Positions 55,286-64,000 of a stretch of DNA of 64,000 bases are shown here, piece by piece. The stretch covers positions 62,260,243-62,324,242 of the forward strand of contig NC_044278.2 of assembly GCF_004027225.2 (NCBI RefSeq), in the 5' to 3' direction. This DNA is from Strigops habroptila. Its lineage: Eukaryota > Chordata > Aves > Psittaciformes > Psittacidae. The stretch's first letter is position 1. Each line of letters begins with the position of its first letter. The position numbers were made by a program, and so were the translations under genes. The notes below the pieces were generated by a model. It did no database searches. It had not been told where the DNA came from and was given only the letters and a program-made list of their open reading frames with translations.

Positions 55286-58200
55286 TGTGTACAGACAGGT
55301 CTGTTCTCATATGGATGTAGTCCTCTTAGGAGTGGTTAAATCATCTTCAAATAGTATTTTTTTCTTTCAATGACTTTTGTGCACACTCTTCCTGGCATGA
55401 AGGTGGGAGGAGATCGCCATCAGCCTTCTTCAGCATATACAGTGCAGTGGGACAAGTAGAAGAAATGGGAGCTGACTCCCCTGCACATCCCCATGGAGGC
55501 TCAGCAGTCCGGGTGCCTTTAGCTGATGCAGGCTTAGGTGGTAACAGGAAGAAAAGAGGTGTGCGCAGAGCTGCTGAGTGACTCCATCCCTGTCTGCTCA
55601 GGTGCTGCTGTGCTGCAAACCAGTATGTCATCAGAAGAGGTTGCTCTGGCTGTATAGGGGAGCTGGGGCCACACAAGGCTCCAATGAGGAAGCCTACTCC
55701 TGCCTTAACACCCCAGACCTCTGGCAAATCTTGGAACTGGAATATAACTGCTTTTCTTCAGTCAAGTTTTGCAAGCTAATGTCTTTCAGGATGAGGCTGT
55801 AGATCTTCCCACGAAACCTGCACCAGCTGTTTCGTGTAGTTAAAAACTTAGATTTGCCATTGGCTTTTACACAAGTTTCTAATGATGCAATTAGCTGATA
55901 TTATTCAAGGCTGTAATTTTAGTTATTGCTTGATGCATTTAGATATTTAATTGCTTGTTATAGATGATTACTTACGTTGATTACATTACCTTGATTATAG
56001 GGTTTGTTATCTGAACTGATTGCTCTGTCTTGATTATAATGATGTTGTGCCATGTGAGTAATTAACTTTTCCACAAGAATGTTTATTCTGTTTCTGGTAA
56101 TATAACTCAAATACATGAAATACAACCCATCTCCTCCCTTTTGCCTTAATGCTATCAGAATATGTAAGAAATGTAAGTCTCTAAGAATACTACTACAAGA
56201 AATGTCATTTTGCAAGAAACTAGCCTTTACACATCTGAAATACTGAATATCCTGCTGCCTGAAATGTAGAGGGTTTACATTTTACTCTTTTGTATTAATT
56301 TTACATTAAAGAGAAGGAAAAGAGGCTGCATTAAATGCATCCAGTTGAACTATATATATCTATATGTTGAATATCCACATACACAAATAAAATGCTAGAG
56401 GCTTAATTAATGTTGCAGTGTTGAATTTTATTTTCAGGGCATGGCACACCACTGACAGGGACCTTTAAATATCCCCATTAAAATCTAAGTAATGTAGTAT
56501 TAACTCTATGTATAAAATTTTTATGTTAGGTATTGAGCAGAAAACACACGGAAAGAAGGTGTTTATGCCCAGCAATTTGCCATCAAAGCTCCCTATCATC
56601 CCTGTAAAGGGGAGACACACATCACAGCACACTAGAAGCCAGGCTGACAGAACTCATCCAAATGGAAGGGACTGCAGGACTAGGCCCCAAATAAGAGTAA
56701 AAAGTCATGAGAGAAGTCCCAGGAAAGACATGAGTTATAAAATTAAGACAGTCTAAACAATTAGTGAGATGATTCATGCATACCCTGATTGCTCAGGTAC
56801 AATATGCTTTTGCCACTCCACTGGCTTGTCATTTTGAAGCTCATGTGCATTTCAGAAGATCAGAGATGTTAAAATACATAGAGTTCAGTATTCCAGAGGC
56901 AAAAAAGCCACTTGATATACTGCTGTCTGGGAGTGTGGCGAGAACTGCACCAAGGTATAGACACCACAAAATTCTAGGTAGGTTCAGTAAAAAAAAATAA
57001 ATCATCTATGATATCTTAAAAACACATTTTTTTAAACTTGTTACTCATCAGACTAAATATATTACACGTGTGAACCTTCATAATCTATCTGGTGGAACAC
57101 ATGTTAATAAGCTCTTAATAAAGCCAAAATGCTTATCAATCAAAACTTTATTCAATACCTGGAAACATACTTTTCATGGATGCTATTTGCAACTGAATAA
57201 TCATCAGAGAGAGAAATTCCTGCTACATGATATTATTATTCATAATAATGATGGTTTCTTCTTAAAGATAAAACAAATAATACCTCTGCCTTTTTGAAAC
57301 CTTTTGCTAAGGCAAAATGCAGCATCCTTAAATACCCTAAATTTTTACTCTAATAGAATTTAAGGACTTATATGTGCTTTGCTGATTTAGACCCATGTAA
57401 ACGAACAGCACCTTCTCCTTCTCCTTTTTTTCACTCCACTAGTTCCTGCACAGGGCAACTCAAAGCACTGTTTTTTCTTTGACAAATGATGGAAAAAAAA
57501 AAAGTATTTTTGCTGTAGTCTGTAGTCTGCAGGTGGTTACTCCCTCTCCTCTCTATGTATCTGCATAGCAGCTTAGATTTTTTTTTCATAGAACAGAAAC
57601 ATCTGTTGATAATCTAGAAACATTTCTGAGAACAGGAAACAATGAAGGAAATTATTTTATGCTGGCAGCACATTAGAGGAAAGAAGATTATGCTTTTCAG
57701 AGCAGACTGCAAGCCTTTTGCCCAAGTTACACACATTTCTTAGGATCAAACTGTAATTAACTTGCTTTGTATGCTTTGCATAAATTCCATCGTGGCTAGT
57801 GGTTTGTAAAGTAAGGTTAAAGATGGAAGTAGACAGTAAATCTCCTATGATCCAAGCTGCTATGCTACATTGCTAAATAAATTCTCCCCAACTACTGAGT
57901 TTTGGATGTACGGGAGTCATACATATGCAGAAGACTGTAATCTACGGAAAGAGATGCAGATTATAGGCAGCTGTAATCTATATACAAACGCAAAAGACTA
58001 TTACCTATGGAAACTAGAACACTAGTGTAATTTTAAATATGGATCAAATCCTGCTCACTTTCTCACCTTTCATATTATTTATGTAATTAATAATATGATT
58101 ATTGATGTTAGTAAAATCTGTAGAATTTCCCTCCATATCTCTGGATTTGATTTACAATGCACTCAGTGGAGTTCACACCTATCTAATTACACTGGAAGCA

Positions 58201-60336
58201 AAGCTAGAAGAAAATGATTTAATTTTTGGAGCCAAAGAAATTGGAAGAGCCAGATTTGCTATTACCCCAGTACACTAAAAATTCTGCCTTTTTTTTTTTT
58301 TTTTTCCAATTGAATCTACCTAGAATTTGTTGTGCATTGACAGTCTGCTCTTTGTGAGACAGGACTGTGTAATTAAATGTCAGTGTTACTTAGCCACTAG
58401 CTTTCATATGCTCAAATGTGTGGGTCATTCACTTAATGTTTTCTAAAAGTACAAACTCCTAATTTAAAACAAAAGAGTAGTCTTCCTCCCTCCTATTGCA
58501 TGCAATTGTAGCAAAATGTCCCTTAATGCATCTTCAGGTAACTTTTACCTCAAAGCTGGATTACTGCAGCTTGAATGACCAAAATAATGACACTGAAGAG
58601 GGATCTCAGCGTGGGCTGTTACATCCCAGTGAGGGAAGCCAATGGACCAATGCTTGTGTCAGTGGGCTAGGGGAGGCTGGACCAATACTTGTTTTTCCCA
58701 GCAGTGAAGGCTTTTGTCCTACACAGTGGCGCAGATGAAGAGCTGGGACTGCCTGAGACAGCCTTATCTCTGCCTGTGTCCTGGGGCTCCAGAACAACAG
58801 GAGGAGACCATGTGGTAGATATAGAGACATGCTGCCGGGAAAGGTAAGGGGAATCTCTCTTTGTACTTTCCATCAACAAGTGAATTACTCTTTGGTATCC
58901 AAACACAATGTGTGTGCTGCCTACTGGTTTAGACATTTGTTTGGTTGGCACAATACCAGCCCTTTTCCCTCAGGAAAACAAGTCACAGCAGGGAAGAAAA
59001 AAGGCATTTTAAAGAATTTGCAATTGGCTAAACCCAAAAGGAATTTCAATGGAAAAAAAAAAAAAAAAAGAAAGATTGGAGCTGTATAACCAATGGCCTT
59101 TGTTCCTGCCAATGTGAGAGGCTCTGCAAGCTGGAAGGGGGGATCTTAAGACATTCTCCCAAAAACCTGATTGCTATTATTTTTCTTACTGGAAAATATC
59201 TGGCAACCAAACTAGAGCACCCTACCAGCTCCTCTCTAATGTCAACATATTTACACTGTTTGCATAGTAGTTACCTGTCCAGAAACAGAACATCAGACTG
59301 CAGATTTGTGAGGAAAACTACCCCGAAGCCCTCCCCTGCCTCTGCATTCTAGTCCAGAAAACATTAGCGAGATGACTGATTCGCTGACAAGACCTTTGAT
59401 GCATTAAATATATTCATCATTGGGTTGCCTTGTGTGTCATCCAATATCTGAGGTATAGTGTTTTTAGTAAAGAGATTATTTCAGTTATGTTTATGTTAAA
59501 GATTGTACTTCCTTTTCAGATTTGAAAACCAGCAAACCTGGATCACAAATCTTTATAAATGGTTTTCAACTGGTTTTAATTTGTGAACCCCTAACCATTT
59601 TGCAGCAGGGAACAGGTCCTGGCACCACACAAAGAGACCTGCAGACAAGAGGTAATAGAGTTTCTACCTGACCATAAAAATAGTTGACAGGACCCTTCTT
59701 TGAAGACCCTGCTCTAGAATGACCTTCTGGATAATACAGGATAAGTAATTTCACTCCAAGACATCTGCATCAAGTTCGTAACTTCTGCATAAGCTTAACG
59801 AGATCATGCAAAAGAAGCTTGGAATTTAAACATTTCAGTGACAGGGAACCACCCATGTCCTTGACAAACCTGTTCCTGTAATTCATTATTGTGAAGACTT
59901 CGTCTGCTTCATGGTTTGAGTCTGTTTAGCACTGACTTCAATCCACTGCACTTGTGCTTTTGTGAGAGAGACTAAAAGCCCTCTGCTACGAGATAACCTT
60001 TAATTATGTAGATACCTTAGAGAGGCCAAGATCAATCCACCTCTCAACCTTTTCTTCGATAAACAAAATAAACTTCTGAGCCTTGTTGCTAAAAGCTGTC
60101 ACTCCAAATTTCAGATTTTTCTTCTCTGAACTCCTTCCAAGCTGATAATATCCTTTGCAAAGCACAAAGAAACACCAGAGCTGGAGTTGGTAACCTAGCA
60201 ATGATCCCACAGGCTTATACCTATATTGCCCACTAAAAGCCAGAGACCAGTCTCTAGTCCTGAGGCCACATGGTCCCATCCACACTGCTCGCACCCACAC
60301 AGCTTAGTGTTATTCCTCTTGTTCAGATTTGTTTTC

Positions 60337-60422
60337 AAAAGAGTCAGGAGTGCTCTGAAACTAAGCTTAAGTGGCAGCTAAAAGAGTCAGGAGTGCTCTG
60401 AAACTAAGCTTAAGTGGCAGCT
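60337..60422 (+). repeat. Perfect 43-bp tandem duplication
   Basis: The unit starts aaaagagtcaggagtgctct and ends aagtggcagct. Copies are 60337-60379 and 60380-60422 with no mismatch, so the duplication is probably recent or polymorphic. Confidence 0.96.
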
Positions 60423-62705
60423 AACCACTAGACAGAGGGCTGATGCTAAAGTTTATTCCATAGCAGCAGACTAGACATGGCCACTAATACCTTACAAAAT
60501 ACCTGTCAGTATAGGTAAGTCAGCTTCATCTTGCTATTAGACACTACTGTCCTGTAACTCATGGGTTATGTTAGCTCAATTAGCTACAATATCTCCCTGG
60601 AAGATTATGTTCAGATTTTTTACCACACTGATTTTCATCCCTCCTCAGATTTGCTACTTTCTAAAACACAGGGGCTCCATACTAGAGCTAGGATGTCCTT
60701 TTTCTCTGCTCTGCTTCTTATACATCAGGAAACACTAGCATGAAAAAAAAAAGGCATCTAAAACCCCCTCCTTCGGCCCAGGAAGGTTCTTCTGGCAAAA
60801 CCACAATAATTTACAACAGCATCAATGTAACTGTGGTTACTGCTGAGCAGATCTGCACCTGAAAGGAGGTGGTTTTGGCTGAGTGTGTGCCAGAGCAGAC
60901 AGCAACACAGAGCTTCCAGGCTCTGATGTGGCTGAAAGCACCAGGCATCTCTAGATATCTGTTACTCATTCCAGGGCTCTCAGTCAGGCTGGAGACCTGT
61001 CCAGCATGAGGAGCTTTTCTACCATCTGAGTTGTGATGTTCAAACAAGAGTATTCGTCCTTCAGTTTGAAGTATACTCAGCTGTGCTTGGATGCATGAAG
61101 ATAACTGCTACGTGACTGTAGTCATCTTATAGTACAAAAGGGAAATCTTGGCAGATTGGCATAAAATGGTTGCAAGAGTCCTCCTTTGCTCCAACCTTTA
61201 AATTAAGTTCATAAAAAAGAACTAATCCTCCCTTGTAATTACTTAGTACTGTAGGAACGCAGTCTGTGCTTCCCACCTCAGTGTCAGATGCAAGGCCTAA
61301 TACTAGTGTCACTACTGTGGGATAGTTGATCACTGGCTTCAAAATGCACTGCTTGCAAGCTTTGTATTTAAGAAGTTCATCAATAAAACATTTTTCACTT
61401 TGATGGAGCATCAATACAAAAATCACTACTAAACTAGTGCTAGTTTTCAGTTATAAATGCTTAGTGCTCACTCTGCTAAGAAACACCAAACAATAAAACC
61501 CTTTGTGGTACATGCTATGCCATGCTTTTATATTAGTGAGTCATACAGGATGGAAATGGAACTTAAAGCAATTAGCTGTAATTTTATCTTGTGTAGCAGC
61601 ATCAAGAAAGTAAAATGCATTTAGTGCTCTTCTCCAGAGAAGGTAGTTAACCGAATTGCAATGAGAAATTACTTATTCTTTGATTTGAGTTTTCGATCAC
61701 CAGTCATAAATGTTACAACTTCATTAGACAGGAATACAGCTATTTGTTTTCTTCTTCAAAGGAAAGGCCAACAGGCTTGCTCAGAACATTGTCAAATGGC
61801 TTTTCAGGACATCTGACCTGAAGTGTGCAAGGCTTTGGGGTGTGTTGCTAAGCCATGTTACATGCCATGGTCTTACAAAGTCACCCTGTACTAAAATGCA
61901 GTGACTGTCAGTGAAGTTGCTGGGCACCCCTGCTGCCGTTCTTGGCTGAGATGCAATTTTACTGCTGTACCTTCTGGTGCTCTCACTGGTATTAAGCCAA
62001 GCTCTTCAGCTTTGCTTTTTCTTTTTATTGGATCCCCTCTAATAAATCTGTCTGGATGTGGTCTGTGAATTCCACTCAACAAGATCAAAAAGCAGCTCTT
62101 CGGGTCAAGCGGAGAGGACTTCCCATGCCTGAGCCCTTCATTTCTCCTAGAGCTTTCAGGCATGTCGAAGTCTCTTTTTATCCCATACTTCAGGAAAATG
62201 CAACTGGCCATGTGTCAGTACCAATGTTCCATGGTTCCCAGCTGAGCATGCAGAAAGATGATACAAAGCATTTGTCACAGGCTTTTGCTACCTGACATCT
62301 TCGTAACCTTCTCAGGAAGATCTTTCAGGCAATTTCCTCACTTCATATCTGGATTTCTTGCTGCTAGCTATTTTAGGTTCTGTCTGGAGGATAACTGCAA
62401 AGCTAAGGATCACATGGCAATGGCCATGGATAAGCTTGCGGTTATGGATAGGAGGGTAGTAAGTACTTTAGAGAATGTGTTTGTGAGGTGCGACAGGGGG
62501 TCTCTCTGTATGGCAAGAGGAGGCTGTTGAATGATCTCCATTAGCTGTTGCACAACTGGGCTATTCTCACCTGCTAAACAACAAAATGTCTCAAACACAA
62601 ATGCAGTTATAATGGATTCCTGTGATCGATCACCATATTTTTCTGAAATAACATCACTGCACAGTAATTCCAACTTCAATTTATTTCATTTGATTCTGTT
62701 GCAGG

Positions 62706-62777
62706 TGGGTTTTTTGTTTTGGTTTTTTTTGTTTGTTTGTTTTGTTGTGGTTTTTGGTTTTTTTTTTCTTTTTAAGG
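62706..62777 (+). repeat. T-rich, GTTT-type low-complexity run
   Basis: About 70 bp of T tracts broken by single or double G, including gtttgtttgtttt. Simple sequence without a clear unit. Confidence 0.9.
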
Positions 62778-64000
62778 TGGAAACTGCAGCTGAAGGGACC
62801 AATGAAGAAACTAACTTTAAATAGTAAATTACATCTGCACATTATTTTTTAAATAAGCTACTGCTATTTTAAATCAGGCTACTTTTCCTTTGGTGTTCTT
62901 CATTTTGTAAGTGTTATGCTCCAGAGCTTTCTATAAGCAAAATGTTTTAAAATGAGCCTTAAATAATTTAAACATCTCTTTTCTGAAATACATGCCTTTC
63001 CTAGAAGACTTTTTGTCAATTTTATGCCTCCTTGGGAAGAAAATAAAACAGAAAAAGTATTTTATTATTCTATCCACAGTTTTACAAGAGCAGGAGAAAA
63101 TGTGCAACAGTAATAGTCTCCATTCCACAGCCAGCACACACTAAGAAAAATCTATAATAATGTGATTTGTCCTCTTCACATCCCTCCCAACTCAGATGAA
63201 GTTAAAAATAAAATTAAAAATGGGATATTTCTTATTCCAAATTGATGTGAAGGATGTTGCATTTGTTGTCGGTTTGAAGCCTGCTTATCTTCAGCTAGTA
63301 CTTCTCCCTCCAGGAGAAAAGGGACCTGGAGCCTTGCTATCAGCACCCTGACACTGGAGAAAGAAAAGTGAACGCTGCCCAATTCCTCCTCATGAAAACT
63401 TCATGGCTTTAGTGTAGACCTGGGCACCTCTCTGACATGCCAGGCATATATCCTTACCCTGAATGAAGGACACTTTAGTCCAATTCTCCAGCAGTTATCC
63501 CCCAAAGGAACTGGCCAAAGCAGCAACAGTACAACACAGGTCTGAAAAGGGGTGGTACTGGCCCATGGGGAATGGACTGAACACAGTGTTACTGCTCTCC
63601 CTGAAGGAAATTAGCTCATGCAAAGAAGACATAATGCAGTGGCAATGACACCGTAGTCTTCATGACACACCTTCTTTTGATAAGGCCCCACCATTCCTGT
63701 AAATCAAATTGGGAGTGTACTTACACTACCACCCCTATAGATTTCCCCAAGTGTGTTAGTCAGAGAAATTAGGTGATGTACACTGTTATTTCTCCTCATC
63801 CTATTAAGCTCCTTATTACACAGAGGAGGAGAATGAGATGAAATGAGTGTGACCATGTTAACATGCAAATTAGTTTTCTAACAAATGCTAATAAGTATTT
63901 CTTTCTTCTGTTAATGTGTGGAGACCAGAAGAGACAGATGTAATAAACAAAACTCAGCCCAAATGTAAACAGATGGAAATGGATTTCCATGAAGCATATC

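Larger units (their letters stand above)
45724..64000 (-). other. Probable TMEM255B upstream intron and flank; no supported gene
   Basis: Over 18 kb without a recognisable coding exon. I looked on the minus strand for the next TMEM255B exon (third membrane helix) and the earlier ones and did not find them. Contents are a 16-nt A run at 46554-46569, a decayed CR1 body (47470-49680), a 31-bp tandem pair (52403-52463), CR1 tails (53886-53972 and 55228-55285), a 20-bp palindrome (54541-54560), an AT-rich stretch (about 55840-58250), a T run near 58290, an A run near 59051, a 43-bp tandem pair (60337-60422) and a T/G-rich run (62706-62777). An alternative is that part of this stretch is intergenic. 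Confidence 0.6.

Noticed and set aside
61891..62679. Overlapping ORFs on both strands, considered as a decayed retrogene
   Set aside because: No frame resembles a protein family I know, and no poly(A) tail or target duplication was seen.

Overview
The window is vertebrate nuclear DNA, almost certainly from a bird. Genes are split into short exons with GT-AG introns. The interspersed repeats are CR1 LINEs with the avian-type 3' tail (a 'ttccaacc' block followed by repeated ATTCTATG), and there is one endogenous retroviral solo LTR of a type I recognise from bird genomes. Nothing bacterial, CRISPR-like or operon-like is present. No tRNA or rRNA gene was recognised.

Two protein genes can be rebuilt exon by exon, and both are cut by the window edges. 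On the + strand, 3538-23847, are the last eleven coding exons of GAS6, the vitamin K-dependent ligand of the TAM receptor kinases AXL, TYRO3 and MERTK. They encode four EGF-like modules, the linker and both laminin-G domains, 561 residues up to the stop. The signal peptide and Gla exons lie before base 1. All exon phases join without a break. One 119-nt exon (9513-9631) sits in a frame with no long ORF and was found only by splice phase and family sequence. On the - strand, 45723-28856, are the last five coding exons of TMEM255B, 213 residues up to the stop. They cover the cysteine-rich extracellular loop, the last membrane helix and a proline-rich tail ending in a PPxY motif. The earlier TMEM255B exons were not found and probably lie beyond 64000.

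The two genes converge tail to tail, with about 5.0 kb between stop codons (23847 and 28856). The same convergent pair exists on human chromosome 13q34. This synteny supports calling the first gene GAS6 rather than its paralogue PROS1. A 569-bp solo LTR (25774-26342) lies in the gap.

Layout: 1-3537 GAS6 intron; 3538-23847 GAS6 exons and introns, with CR1 pieces at 6779-6831 and 11800-12447; 23848-28855 3' UTRs and intergenic DNA with the LTR; 28856-45723 TMEM255B exons and introns; 45724-64000 probable TMEM255B intron, with a decayed CR1 body (47470-49680) and two CR1 tails.

No undescribed system is evident. The best leads are a possible unknown transcript start at 43207-43460 (TATA box, ATG, signal-peptide-like ORF and splice donor), three strong inverted repeats (13814-13839, 41818-41851, 54541-54560), a 74-bp block present twice in one TMEM255B intron, a CR1 that keeps its 5' part but lacks its 3' end, and an AATAAA directly abutting the TMEM255B stop codon.
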